A stretch of DNA of 64,000 bases from Isoetes taiwanensis (lineage: Eukaryota > Streptophyta > Lycopodiopsida > Isoetales > Isoetaceae), in the NCBI GenBank assembly GCA_021234155.1, contig JAJEKV010000006.1, positions 24,968,469 to 25,032,468 on the forward strand, given 5' to 3'. Below the pieces are notes generated by a model. It saw only the letters and a list, made by a program, of their open reading frames with translations. It had not been told where the DNA came from and did not search any database. Made by a program: the position numbers and the translations under genes. Of this stretch, positions 12,101-24,223 are shown piece after piece (within the stretch, counting starts at the first letter, position 1; every line of letters starts with the position of its first letter).

Positions 12101-13189
12101 CATGAAAATGCATAATATGAACATTAAAATTAGGAGAAAGGAGCACGAATGCAAGTTAGTGTTTAAAGATTGCAAAATTGAAAATTGGGAGAAATGAGTG
12201 GTGACAAGTAACAAATTGGAATTAGAGGACATTGCAAATTGTTTTAAGTAAAGACAAATTTTGTTTGCTGAAAGACAAATTGCTAAATAGTAGCAGCAGA
12301 GGCAGGGACAAGGGATTTGCAAATTTCTTAAGGGTAGTAAGTGGATGACATTCTTATTTTTTGACAATGTAGGAAGTGTAACTCAACACTCCATGTGCTA
12401 AAGAACCTAGATGTTTTAAGTATGTGAAATAGACTCTGGCACACTATTCTTGGTTATGCAAGTGACGGACATGGAAGAGAGCCCCGAGGCATGAGAAAGG
12501 TAAGGCAATGATCAAGAAGCGATCAATGTAAGTTTCATCAAGGTCTAGATTTATGAAAGGTATGCAAGAATGGTGGTCAAACTCGTGTCTATATTGTATA
12601 TTGTATAGACTGTGCCATTTTTTTGCCCAAGAGAAGGGTCCGATGCAGCTAGGCGGATGACGGTTGAGATTTTTCTTGTTGTAGAATGTCGAGCAGTTAT
12701 GGAATGAAGACCAGAATGTAGATCAGGAAATGGAGCGACAACGACAGGTGAGAATCATAAAAAGAATTGTTGACACGTGTCGCGATTGGAGGGCTAAAAA
12801 TGGCTTGGCAGTCCTTTATGACATTTTTAATAGATAAATAAAATAGAATAGAAAATAGAACTGAATTGATTCTTTATATTCTGAATACAAGAGATCCATA
12901 TAGGAATTTGCAGAGGTATAGGTATTAGGGAAAATAATTTTGGGACCTAGGTATTGGGGCCTGGTTGAGAATACTTTGACAAATGATGATGTGAAAGAGG
13001 GAGGCTTGAGGATAAACAAGATGACACGTTGTTGTGATGTGTAGTTATCCAAACAAAACAACTAAAAGAAAAATGTCGTGTTTGACTTTTTAGACCGCCA
13101 AAAAAAGCCACCATATACGGTTCCACCGCGCTTTCAAGCCCATTATAAACCCTTTCCATTCTTCAGCGCTCCATATCCATATTCGCCAG
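9156..13189. other. No gene recognised
   Basis: AT-rich DNA without convincing coding content. The ORFs at 9246-9431, 10580-10801, 11330-11581, 11990-12367 and 12947-13159 match no family I know. A stretch with ATATTAGT/ACTAATAT motifs (11575-11700) is followed by a GC-richer island (11710-11850) that contrasts with its surroundings and may be the end of another element. Confidence 0.4.
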
Positions 13190-13490
13190 AACAGAAGCGT
13201 TTAAAGATTGGCCATACTGGAAATTCGTATTCTACAGAAGAAGCATTTACAGATTTGCCAAATTGGAAATCCATTCCATATTCGCCAGAAGCGTTTATAC
13301 TGGAAATTTGTTTTGATTGAAGAACGACAATATTCCCTGTGTTAATCCGAATAGAAATTCATATTCGACAGAAGCATTCACAGATTTGCCATATTGGAAA
13401 TCCATATTCGCCAGAAGCATTTACAGATTTGCCATACTGGAAATTTGTTGTGGTTGAAGAACGACAGTATTCCCTGTGTTAATCCGAATC
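13185..13490 (+). repeat. Short-unit direct repeats upstream of ORF 13505-14050
   Basis: The phrases ATATTCGCCAGAAG, CATTTACAGATTTGCCA and ATACTGGAAAT recur four to five times. A larger unit of about 140 bases ending ...GAACGACARTATTCCCTGTG TTAATCCGAAT is present twice. The array lies directly before the ATG at 13505. It could be promoter or 5' UTR sequence amplified by slippage. Confidence 0.7.
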
Positions 13491-13504
13491 AAAATTTGAA
13501 GAGC

Positions 13505-14050
13505 ATGACGAAGGTGGGAGCAGATTCAGAAGCGTGGTTAGAGATCAAAGTTTTATGTGTGACAATCCAAGCAACCCAAGAACTGCCACAATCTTTGGGG
13601 GTGAGAATACCGCCAAGATCCAAGGATGCGCAGCTAGTCGTGAATGGAACAGAGGTGCCTTTTCAAAATCCCGCGTATCTGAACCTTCGGCTGGATCAAG
13701 CAGACGAAGATTCTGATTCTGTGATATATATTGGTGCGGACACAGTGAGAGCTCTTGGAGGTTTTGAGGTGGAGATTAGGCACCAAAAAGAGGTCCTTAT
13801 GAGCGCCGCGCTGGGCCAGCAGGCTGCTAAGAGCGGCAGGTATTCTTGGACGCTGGCTGTGTGTGGCTGTCCTCCAAAGCAGAGCATCCGGGTCAAAGAA
13901 ATGGGTATAATTGGGTCCTTAACTGGCTCTTCTTTCATCCTTAGTTCTGCTAAATCCCAGCCCAAATACCCCCTCCATATCATACCCCAAACAAATAGTA
14001 CACCTCGCCGTGGCTTCTTTGGCTTTCGCAGATTGATCCGTCGGTTTTAG
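13505..14050 (+). CDS. Hypothetical plant protein, 181 aa, or first exon of one
   Basis: The frame is open from 13394, but the codons before 13505 lie in the repeat array, so the Met at 13505 (MTKVGADSEAWLEI..) is the better start. Seen: an N-terminal stretch with LVVNGTEVPF, an acidic patch QADEDSDSVIY, then IGADTVRALGGFEVEIRHQKEVLMSA, a Cys-bearing stretch WTLAVCGCPP, and a basic tail GFFGFRRLIRRF before the stop. There is no signal peptide or membrane span. The VNG..P / Y.GADTVR / FEV pattern reminds me of a small plant family sometimes annotated as erythronate-4-phosphate dehydrogenase family protein (a misleading name), but I am not sure. It lacks lesions, unlike most ORFs here, and ends 40 bp before a copia-type LTR. 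It could be a real gene, a truncated gene or a captured exon. Confidence 0.4.
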   Translation: MTKVGADSEAWLEIKVLCVTIQATQELPQSLGVRIPPRSKDAQLVVNGTEVPFQNPAYLNLRLDQADEDSDSVIYIGADTVRALGGFEVEIRHQKEVLMSAALGQQAAKSGRYSWTLAVCGCPPKQSIRVKEMGIIGSLTGSSFILSSAKSQPKYPLHIIPQTNSTPRRGFFGFRRLIRRF

Positions 14051-14090
14051 TTCTGTTGTGAGTGGATGGACAAACTCGCCATTTGAGAGG

Positions 14091-14292
14091 GCAAAGATTA
14101 CTAACGGATAGATCAGAGAATCCAGAGATTCCATGCAGATTGTTAATTCTCGTTTGCTATTCTTAGTTTTTGGAAGTTGTTGCTGACACGAATCTTCACC
14201 TGCTCCAAATTAAGAAGATTCTAAACCCAGCCTGTATCTCTGATCAAGCAAGCTTTTCGACGATCATTGTGTTCGTCTAATTGTCTTTTGTG
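14091..14292 (+). mobile_element. Left copia-type LTR copy, truncated
   Basis: This matches 27138-27345 from AGATTACTAACGGATAG through TGTGTTCGTCTAATTG. It lacks the first bases of the right copy and an 18-bp block containing its TATA box. It ends near TTTTGTGCTCA with no convincing primer binding site after it. It may be the 5' LTR of the copia element whose coding part starts at 19251, with later insertions between, or an independent solo copy. Confidence 0.7.
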
Positions 14293-17200
14293 CTCAAGGG
14301 TTATGTGCCCACTTGCATGCTTCTGAACACATAAGGCGCTTTTTCCACTACATTGCTGTCTTAATTTATCAAAACATGATTGGGCCAGATAAGCAAATAA
14401 AACATCGTAGTTTTTCCACTGAAATTTTTTAAACATGTCTTATATAGATGCCATACAACTTGGGTGTCTCATTTTCTTCTGGAGGAAATCCCCCGTCACA
14501 AAATAAGACATCCAAAAATATTCAATTAGAGGCCTTCTTTGCCGTAATCCATGGATGTCGCAAAAAAAGAAGTAGTGGAAGCATCGAAGCAGTATAACCG
14601 CTGCAGCTGCAACCGGACTTGTAATCCAGTGGCGAATCAATTTTCTGGCAAATATAAAAAGGCAAAATATGAGAAGGCAAAAGCCCTTGTTTGGTAGAGG
14701 AAGGCAGATCTCCGGTGGTTTTACAGGTCGGATTTTCAACAGGTTGAATTTGCTGGACCAATTTACAGGTCGAAATTACTGTAGATCGAATGTGCTGAGG
14801 CCAAAATTGAAGCAGAGCTTGTCAAAAAAAGAAGAGCAGGTCAGATCGAGTTTGCCGAGGTCATTGAACAAGTTTGCCGAGGTCATTGAAGCAGGCCAAA
14901 ATTGAAGCAAAAATGATAGGTCGAAAGCATGACAGATCGAAACTGAAATAGCAGGGCAGGTCGAAGTTAAATTTTGCTTTTCATTCTTTGAATTTTTAGT
15001 GTTCATAGCTTTCAGTTATGTCCAATATTGAATAGTGGAAAACTGTGATTATAATGTGATTATAAGACATGTCTTTGCATGCCTTATCCCAGGCACAGAG
15101 TCTTTTTTGAGAAATTGATTGTAAAGCAGAAAATATGAGCTCGGCCTCTTCAGCAACAGATTGGATTGCACTTTTGTTAAAATATACTCCAGACGATATT
15201 CTGCACACTGATTTTGTATGGGCATTTATGGTCGAAAATTGAAAGATACAACCAATTTTCTTGCATTTCTGGGTTTTCTTAGCATCTGCTCCACTTGGAA
15301 GGTTCTGTCCCAACTCGTCTCTATCATCATGCCATATTTGCTGGATTGCATTATAGACAGGGAAGGAAGCTATAATAAACAAAGATGTATCTCATGCTTG
15401 CTAGATATGTTGTCTCATCTGCAACAGCTATCACGCATCAAGAATTGTGAAATTGCAACTTGAGTGAAATTGTGCATCTCTGTGACAAATATGCAAGAAA
15501 ACCACGGAGAAATTGAGTAGTGGAAAAGCAAATTTATGAGACATGTCTTATATTATAAGACACTTTTATAATGAAGCCATGGAAAATTAATTTTTTTAAG
15601 ACATGTCATAAGAATGACGTGGCATCTAAAATGCTGTCTTATCTCTACTATATAATTGTAATAAGGCCAATAAGGGGGCAGCTTAAATTTGTTTTATTCA
15701 TGTCAATATTTATGTTTAGAATGTCCACGTGGACGCACAAAAAAAAATTAGGAAAAATCTTGGTCTTTCCAGAAGGTGTTGTTGGCGATTCTAGCATGTC
15801 TGGCTTCTTCTAGAGGCTTCAAACTGGAATGTGCTAGAAGCTTCTATTGCAGTTCCAGAAAGATCTAGTCACTTCTTTGTTTTCTTAAAGTGTTCAAGAC
15901 ATCATCTATTATGAGAGTGCGGATGGAAAGCGCCATCAGGGGTTCTTAGCCTATCTTTTATGTTTTTAAGCATGATCATCCATGTTCTGATTTAGCTGGT
16001 TTATGGCTATAAAGATTGACCGGCAGTGGAAGAACGATGCAAGCTTCAAACAGTTCAAAATTGCATGTGGTAGCACCTGTTTACAAACGATTGGCAAGGA
16101 TTGGAAAGGGATGGAGAGGCCAGGCCAGTATGTTTGTCATGGAAAACCAGTTCGATTCTTAAAACAGAATGCCAAATATGGGAAATTTGAGAAAAAGGAA
16201 TGCAACGATTTCAAAAACTCCGTTTTATGCAGGAAATTCCCAGCAATCCACCATATCTTAGTTCGATAAATGAAGTCAGTGTTGATTCTAAGAAGCAATG
16301 CAGGGGATTTAAGTAGGCTGGGCAAGACGAACAGCCGAGAAAGAAAAATTTCTGGCAATGGGTCCGAAGCTGCATAGGCGGATTGTTTTCTTTTGCTTGC
16401 ATGTGGAGGAGAGAGCACCGGATTTCTTGAAAGTGCTTTGCTAGACCATGCAAAGGTAATGAACCTATTGTGCAATCGCATTTCAAAATGGTCTTGGCAC
16501 TCATATTTTTCTCTAAAACTCTGTACAATAGCATTCCAGAATGGTCTTGGCGTACCTGTTTTCCTCTAGGTGACCAGATGCTAGGTTATCTGCTAACTGA
16601 CTTTTTTTTGGAGGAGCAAATCGTCCGGGTTACTTCTTCAAAAAGGCAACCTCTTCTAAATGCAAGCATTCGTGGCAATGGAGATCCAACAATTGTTGGT
16701 GACAGAAGATAATCTGATAGCGCAAAAAAATGGTTCAAAGGTAAAACTTGCGGCCCAAGTCATTGGAAACCCTTGCTGGATTACATCTTTATTTTTTCCG
16801 TTGCATCTGTATCTGCCATAGCCAAGCTTACGGTTTTCCTAGTGGCCAAAACTCCAGATATAAGATCGCCCAAATACAAATTTAGCATACATATTTAATC
16901 TCTATGCATTCTCTTGCTCGGTCTTGCCTTGAATTTCTAGAACCTGAACTTCTATTCTAGAGGAGCTTCAGCAAGGATGCTATGAGTTTAGGACAGAGTG
17001 TCTCAGCATGTACAGGCCCGATGCTGCTCAGACAGTTAAAAGAAAGGGCCGAGGTTCATTTTTTCTACCGTGTGGCTTCGAGTAGCAAAAAATAGAACGA
17101 GCACAGAGAGCTCTCTGTATATATATGTAGGCAAGGAAAAGATATTATACTTTCAAAAAATATGGGAAAAAAAGGGGGATTTTCATTCAGATACAGATAC

Positions 17201-19081
17201 AGATTTATCATTGTGTTGGCCAGCTCAAAATGTCTTCATAGAAAAAATCATGTCGTAGTACTTTCATCCATAATAGTAAAACACCATTATTGAACTTAAT
17301 TAATAAGGCATAATAAACAATATTCACCCTTAACACACCATAACATAAAATGCACATTAGAGCACTAAAACACCATCATTCAACTTAATAAGCCATGATA
17401 ACTATATTTGTGCAACATCAACACAAAATGGAGTGGACTTATCGTTTTCTTCTTTCCCTGGCTTATTGCTTTCATCTAAGGTTCATCATTACATGTTTTC
17501 AACCTTGGCATATAAATGACATTTGACAAGATGGTTTATGGTGGGTGGGTATTTTCTACTGTTGGCAAGAGAACAACTTATAAAATGCACTCCTATGGTA
17601 ATGCAACAATAATTCCATGATACTTAAAAAATAATCACAAGGTAACTCTAGAAGGTTTGAATGAGAAAGTTAAATTGGCTCAAATGAGATCTGGCCCCTC
17701 TGAAAACCAGAGGTTTTAACATAAGATAGTTCCATCATAATTTAACATGCTATATAATATATGTGAGTGAACTCCTGATGCATGGGTGCTGTACTTTGGA
17801 TATTGGGGAATCAATGCAAAAGAAAGGAGGCCGCCCGTTAGGTACCTTGAATTAGATGAACTCAGATTGAAAATAAAGCTATTCTATTCTGAAATTGATC
17901 ACTGAAAAGAAAGTTATATTGAGTTAGAACAATAATAATATCTATTGCCAATTACATAATGACTTAATCAGGAGCATTTCAATAGTGTTTTCCATGTGCA
18001 GACAATTTCAATTGGGAGAATTCGGGCTATGAGACTAGAATCGAAATCTAAGGATGGAAGAGTAGAGAACAAACATTAAAACACTTGGAGCAGGGGAATC
18101 AACCAAACCAAAAGACTTTGCTTTTATTAGAGAACAAACATTAGAACACTTGGAGCAGCGGAACCACCCAAACCAAAAGATTTTGTTTTTATTAACCGAC
18201 TGCAAATCCCTCTAAAAGCAATTCAAGCTTTCAAGAAATCATGAGCGAGATAAGGGGCGAGATTAGTGCCCTTATCTGGCGATTTTCGAGCTTTAGTAAA
18301 GAGTTTAGAGACAAATTAGCTTGCTCATATCTGGATAGCTTTCTAATGTCTTGGTTTTCCTTTACAAGCAGCATATGCAAGACATTATGGGACTCTCTCA
18401 GGTAGAAATAGGATGATCTTTTCTATGTTTTGCATTTGTCACCCATTCCATATTACATAGCTCATTTGCTTGTGGTGTAAATTAGCGCAGATGTGTGCTC
18501 AGGCCATCAAGAACTGTGGATTTTGGTGATACTTTCTGTTATCAGATGAAAGCATTTCTAAAAGGTTTTAGAAATATTGTTCCAAAGAATTACTCCACCA
18601 ATTTCGTTAAATTATTGGCGTCCTCTACCGGCTTCTCTTCTTCTGTCTCTATAACAAATCTGCAGCTATAGAGTTTGATGCTAGCAACCGCCAATATGGC
18701 CAATAGTTTCTTGGTCCAATCGAACCTGCAGACAACAAATCTACAGCTTGCGATGCTTTTGGTTCATCACGATGATAGCTGCCCCCCATATGAATGGTAT
18801 GCAACCATTAGAATGCCTAAACTTAGCTTTATGAATATTTATAATGCTCCAACCATTAACGTTCCAACAATATCAGAATGTAAACTTGCTTCATTTGATA
18901 TTCACAAACATGCAACATGGCTTGGACACGCTATATTGGTTTAATTGTTGTTTTTAAAAAGTTAAAGAGTGGCTTTTGTTCACATCGATGTTATGGAAGA
19001 CCTAAATTAAGTCTTGCTGATTTAACTATAAACATAGTAAAAAGGATTGGTCGAAAGGATGATATTCTTCAGATGCTATGG
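14293..19081. other. No gene recognised; inserted DNA between copia LTR and gag
   Basis: Nearly 4.8 kb separate the left LTR copy from the copia gag start, far more than a leader needs, so something was inserted. Seen: repeated AAGACATGTCTT-type palindromes (near 14434, 15065, 15540, 15597), a stretch of short CAGGTCGAA-type motif repeats (14720-14965), and a tandem duplication at 18063-18194. ORFs such as 14996-15382 minus and 16003-16269 plus are not recognisable. Confidence 0.4.
18063..18194. repeat. Tandem duplication, 65-bp period
   Basis: TAGAGAACAAACATTA begins at 18063 and again at 18128, followed in both by ACACTTGGAGCAG, CCAAACCAAAAGA and a TTTTATTA end, with a few substitutions. 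Confidence 0.85.
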
Positions 19082-19122
19082 TGCGGCGGTGACCGCCGCC
19101 GCGATAAAGTGCTTGTAGTTAT
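19082..19122 (-). mobile_element. CACTA-like terminal sequence with GC hairpin
   Basis: Read on the minus strand: AACTACAAGCACTTTATCGC followed by GGCGGCGGTCACCGCCGC. Plant CACTA (EnSpm) ends start CACTACAAG and often carry such a GC-rich GCGGCGG/CCGCCGC stem. The first base is A here instead of C. The same TTTATCGCGGCGG stem occurs on the plus strand at 47833-47862. No matching opposite end with a 3-bp target duplication was found. Confidence 0.4.
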
Positions 19123-19250
19123 AAGACAACCATATTTTAAGCCAACCGTGGAAAAAGGGCCTAAGTTCGCATTCCTTTCTAGATCTTTGCATATTTTCGT
19201 GCTGCCCTCCTTCTTTTTCTGTTATATCTATTAAAAAAAAAAAATCATCA

Positions 19251-20214
19251 TGGATTCTGTGAATGGGACTCTTACCGCGACTGAATGGCGATGCTCCCAC
19301 GATTTTCTGGGAAGAACTTCCAAATGTGGAAGTGGAAATTGCATATGCTCTTAGAAGATCATCAACTCTGGGAAGTTGTGTCTCCTTTGCACCAGACAAA
19401 TGGGTCTGGCCTCGTATCTGATTCAACTATTGAGGGTGAAGAGGTTGAAATTGAGGTTGCTCTTGATGCAACAAATTTTGACTTTCTTGAGAAAGACAGA
19501 AAGTCCAAGCTGCTAATCACAGCAAGCCTTGATGACATTCCTGCTCAGATTGTCAATGGGTCTCAAACTGCTCGAGACATGTGGATGGCCTTGCGGTCTC
19601 ACTATGAATCCACCACTGTGAGCAATTCCCTTGTTCTTCGGAAGAAGCTGTATGAGCTTCACCATGATGAAGGAGCAGACCTGATTGAGTATGTCTGCAA
19701 AATGAAAGATCTTTTAGATGATCTTTGTTCTACTGGAAGAGAGATGAGGTAAGATGAGAAGGTCTGTATGTTCTTGAACAGCCTTCCAAAATCCTATGAA
19801 GGATTAGTGATTAATCTTGAAGGGCGGCTCCAGGAGTGCACCTTTGAAACTGCTTACGAGCGGGTCAAGGTTGAGTTCATGCGTCAGATGCAGACTTGAC
19901 CACATCCTGCTGATACTTTTATGGTAGCTGAAATCAAATCCAGCAAAGATGGCAAAGATCAAGCTCGAAAACCACGCACTGATAGGAAAATAAAATGCTA
20001 CAGATGTCAAAAAGATGGTCACTTGGCCCGAGATTGTCGGACTCCTGCGCTTGTACCAAAATCAACATCAATCTCTACCATTGAACATAGTAACATGGTA
20101 GTTGATTTTCTTTGTACTACAGTTGCTGATTCTTTGACTCCAGATCATGCTTGGAACCTGAACTCAGGGGCTACCAGTCACATGACTCCTCAGAGGAGTC
20201 TTTGTCACGTATGA
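19251..20214 (+). pseudogene. Ty1/copia gag and protease, degenerate
   Basis: A Met at 19251 (MDSVNGTLTATE) starts the likely gag. A frame change near 19285 moves into FSGKNFQMWKWKLHMLLEDH, the typical copia gag start. Further along are the region WMALRSHYES...LVLRKKLYELHHDEG and a zinc knuckle CYRCQKDGHLARDC (about 19999-20040, CX2CX4HX4C). In-frame stops at 19750 (TAA) and about 19898 (TGA) interrupt it. The protease site reads WNLNSGATSHMT (about 20151-20186), where family members have DSGA. The catalytic Asp is Asn here, so the protease would be inactive even without the stops. The frame is lost after 20210. Confidence 0.9.
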
Positions 20215-20242
20215 ATGTTTTCCAGATCCACGCTCAGTCCGA

Positions 20243-21276
20243 ATGGGAGATAATCATCAACAAATTGCCGTTGCTTCTGGTACCATTTCATTGACATTCA
20301 AATCTGGCCATACTAAGCTTGTGAAGAATGTTTTGCATGTTCCAGGTCTTCACAAAAGTCTGTTATATGTGAGTAAAGTCACAGATGCTGGCCTTCATGT
20401 TGTCTTTCAGTCTGACTGCTGCCAGATTAAAAGCCCTGATCATACCATCTTTCTTACTGGAATTCGTGCAGGAAATTTGTATCAGATTGCAGAGATCATT
20501 TCTGAGCAAGCACATATTGCAGTTACTCAAGAGCACTCCATTTGGCATTTAAGAATGGGACACATACCCTCTGCTAGGCTTGCTCATTTAACTCGAAGCA
20601 AGAATCTGCCTCCAGACTCTTTATCTTCCTTGCCATGTAATGCATGTCTCCAAAATAAAATAACTCGAGCTCATTTCTCACCTTCTGAGTCCTGTGCATC
20701 ACGACCATTTGAGCGTGTTCATGTTGATCTCTGTGGACCCATCAGACCACCTATCCTCAATGATGCTCAATACTTTATGCTCCTTTTAGATGACTACTCC
20801 CGCAAGCACTTTGTCTACTTTCTTCACACCAAGAATCAGGCTTTTGATTACTTTGTTACATTTCTCACAGCAGTTGAACGTCTTACAGGGAAATAGTTGG
20901 CTACTCTACGCAGTGATGGTGGAGAGGAATTCAACTCCCGAAGTTTTGCTGATTTTTGCATCCGTCATGGAATTCAGCATCAGATTAGTGCTCCTCATTC
21001 ACCAGAGCGGAATGGACGTGTTGAAAGAGCCAACCGCACAATTATTGAAATGGCTCGAACACTTCTCACTGCTAGACATGTTCCTGCTCGTTTCTGGGAT
21101 GAGGCGGTACAGACAGCAGTGTACTTGACAAATCGGGCACCTCATAGCAGTCTCAACAATCAATTGCCAGAAAAGGTATGGTCAGAAAAATCTGTAAGTC
21201 TCAAACACCTTAAAGTATTTGGATGCTGTGCATTTGCCCTTCTTCCATCCCATCCTAAGATGTCACCAAAGGGTAA
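20243..21276 (+). pseudogene. Ty1/copia integrase, interrupted by a DNA transposon
   Basis: A frame offset by one from gag-protease carries the GAG-pre-integrase zinc region (HLRMGH ... H, CNAC), then the integrase core HVDLCGP / LLLDDYSRKHFVYFL. A TAG stop at 20894 is followed in the same frame by LRSDGGEEF and SPERNGRVERANR, which complete the D-D-E catalytic pattern. The reading frame runs into KMSPKGK, where it is cut at 21276 by the TIR element. Integrase of this type inserts the cDNA into the genome; this copy cannot be made whole. Confidence 0.92.
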
Positions 21277-21301
21277 AAGTCGTATTTAATTAAAGTGGGA
21301 C

Positions 21302-22019
21302 TCATTCCATTCCCACTTTTTTTCGGAACCCTGTTATTTTACACAAAAAGGAGCACCCCGACCCGAAAACTGTCCATAATTTGAATTTTTGTCTGTTGGT
21401 GTGCATCCAAGCTTTCTTCCAGTTTTCTTGGATAGCGAGCCAAAAACAAGAACAATGCAACACAAACATAGGAATTTCATTACAGCTTGAAACCAAAGTT
21501 CTAATTGAAAAAGATTCTTAGTTGAACATTTTGGCTCTATTTTCTTAGGTGGGTAGACAAGAGATCACAAATTCCAACAAAAATTAAGCAAATTGTTTAC
21601 TTAATCACCAAAAAATACTAGTTTTGAGATACCTTATATTTATAAATGGGCTCATTACAATATATATTACAGTGGGTGAAGAGACCATAGTGGTCGTATG
21701 GGCACAATGATTACACCCTCTTCACACATGAACCACCTAGTGAAAGGGCGTGGAGCTCTCTCCTAGTCCATGAGCAACTTATGAGACGATAGAAATTTGT
21801 ATGAGGAGTTCCTTTATGGGCCACGTGCTTGTATGTCCAACTGATGTCACCACCCTCTTCTCGGCACCTTTCTTCAATGAACTGATTTACTGATCTTTTC
21901 ATTGCTCCCAAGCATGTACTATCTGGTCGAGATAAGGACTGCAAGAGACAAAATCAAATTAGTCAAGTGATGCTACATGCAAAAAAAATAAAATTAAAAC
22001 ACAGTTCTTAGGGCCATTT
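21302..22019. other. Left part of the TIR element, no gene
   Basis: AT-rich DNA without recognisable coding potential; short ORFs on the minus strand (21302-21496, 21711-21944) have no family features. Confidence 0.5.
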
Positions 22020-22670
22020 TTGGAAAATGGGGCATGAGAGCCTTTGTCGAGAAAGGCTCCTGAGGGAAAAACACGGGGTCGAAAGGCCTTTCTTCGACGC
22101 GTCGAGAAAGGCAAATTTTGAAAGCAGAAAACGCAGTTTTAGGGGTCGGAAGGACTTTCGACTTCGCATGAGTCGAGAAAGGCGTTCAAAGCGAAGAAAC
22201 GCTTTTAGGCTTTCGGGAAGGCCTTTTCTCGCGACTCGAGAAAGGCAGCCAAAGCCGCAAACGCAGGTTTAGGGGTCGGCCTTCCTCGACTCAGTCGAGA
22301 AAGGAAGCTCAAAGCCGTAAACGCAGTTTTAGGGGGTGAAGGTCTTTTTCGACTCGCGAGTCGAAAAGGCCGGATTCAAAGCAAAAAACGCGGTTTTAGG
22401 GATCGAGGAAGGCCTTTCTCGGACTCGAGTGAAAGGCGGCAAAGCCGTAAACGCAGGTTTTAGGGATGGGAAGGCCTTTCACTCAGCGAAGTCGAAAGGC
22501 GATTCAAAGCCGTAAACGCAGGTTTTAGGGGTGAGAAGGCCTTTCGACTCATGAGTTGAGAAAGGTACCAAAGAAAAATGCAAGTTTGAGGGCCTTTCTC
22601 ATTCGCGAGTTGAAAAAGGCATTTCGAAAAAAAAGGGCAATTTCAAAGCTCGAGTCCCAGAAGGTCGAAA
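22020..22670. repeat. Minisatellite of about 60-bp units with internal palindromes
   Basis: About nine or ten degenerate units follow one another. Each contains GGCCTTTCTCGACTC or similar, a central palindrome such as GACTCGCGAGTC, GAGAAAGGC, then AAAGCCGTAAACGCAGTTTT and AGGGG. Each unit can therefore form a stem by itself (CCTTTCTCGACTC..GAGTCGAGAAAGG). The ORF 22027-22272 is a by-product of the repeat. Confidence 0.85.
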
Positions 22671-24223
22671 ATGAATAACCTTCAAACATCCTATGTATTT
22701 TCTATGAAAAAATACCCTCCCCATAAATTTCCTACATTATTTTCCATGAAAAATAGACCCTCCCCATGTATTATCTAATGGACACATATCCAATGGACCC
22801 TCCCCTTTCTAATGGACCATACCATATAGCTATATGAAGGGACCATTGGGCTCATATTTAGCTATGTAAAGAGTAATGCCTAATGCACATGTAAATAGCA
22901 ACATATGCACCTATAATGCACATTATAACCTATGAGAGCCTATTAGACCTATGCATTAAATCTATTAATATGCATTAGACCTATATATTAATATGTACTT
23001 GTCCCCATTTTGTGTCTTGAACCTTCAAAATGGGTTAAACAAGGTGTAAATTATATCATGATCTTCGCAAAGTTAAATTTTTACCTTAGAATAAGAATAT
23101 ATGCCTAGAAAACGTGCACCATGGCAACATAATGTTTAACGTGTGAACATAGTAGCACACACATGAAAAGAGGAAATTGGGGACACGTCAAAATATAATC
23201 CTATATTATTAGCATTTATTTTACACTTTCTTTTTCAACGTATTATTTTACCCTTTTTTTCTAATACTTACAGCCTTTTTTCCCGCCCATGCTTGAATTT
23301 TAAAATCATTTATTTTACACTTTCTTTTTCAACGTATTATTTTACCCCTTTTTCTAATACCCACTTTTTTTCCGCCCATGGTTGAATTTTAAACTTTGGT
23401 ACATACCTTTGAGACGAAGTTCCTTTGTACCACTTGGAAGAAGCTCCCCAACGCCATAGCTCCCCCGGGCTTGTTAATCAATTTCGCTTGGCCGACGGTT
23501 CGTTCAAGCCGAGGATCCATTGTTTGCTCCACGGAGGGCATGTTCTTTACATTGTTCGTGTTCACAAGTCGATTCAAAGAAACCCGAAAGCAAAATTTTA
23601 AATCATCAAGAAAAAAACAAATCAACCGCTAAACGCCGCCTAAGAAACCCTGGCGGCCTGATGAAGAATGCAGATTATTCATTGTTCCGGCAGAAAGCGT
23701 AAACCTGCGATGTTGTTCGCGAATGTTGCTGCGCGATGTGCGCAGCGTAACCTCGCTACGATGTTGCTCTGCTAGGCTAAGGCACCAAGCCGTTGTTGAA
23801 GAGCGCACTGCAGGCGGAAGTATGGCTATGCTTGCTTCTCCGGCTCTGTTAATCTCTCCTTGGATCGAAAAAGGCACAGGTATGCCATAGCTTTTTCCTT
23901 CCTTTTCTGCCATAGCCATAGCCGTAGCTTTTCCCTTTTTTCCTTGCAAGCTCCAATCCAGGCACTATCCAGCATCCAGAATTAAACGCCGGTGGATCCT
24001 GAATTAAAACAGCAGCCACAAAGCTCAGATTTAGGAGAATAGAGAATGATTCGCAAGATTGATCCATGGACGTTGGCACAAGCTCAGACAGAAAATAGGG
24101 CACATTCCGGATCTGGGATCTTAAATCTGGGTGCGATTTTTCTCCTCTCCGGCCATGACAGAAGGGGCTTCAAATTGGAATGAAGAACTTGTTCTAAATT
24201 CCCCCCTGGTAGATATTCAAGAA
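22671..24223. other. Interior of the TIR element, no gene recognised
   Basis: A duplicated phrase, CATTTATTTTACACTTTCTT followed by TTTCAACGTATTATTTTACCC, occurs at about 23212 and 23308. The 23400-24110 part is more GC-balanced, with overlapping short ORFs on both strands, and could be captured genic sequence, but I cannot name it. Confidence 0.4.

Noticed and set aside
14996-15382. 128-aa minus-strand ORF
   Set aside because: Unrecognised, overlaps AAGACATGTCTT palindromes and an open frame on the other strand; no support for coding.
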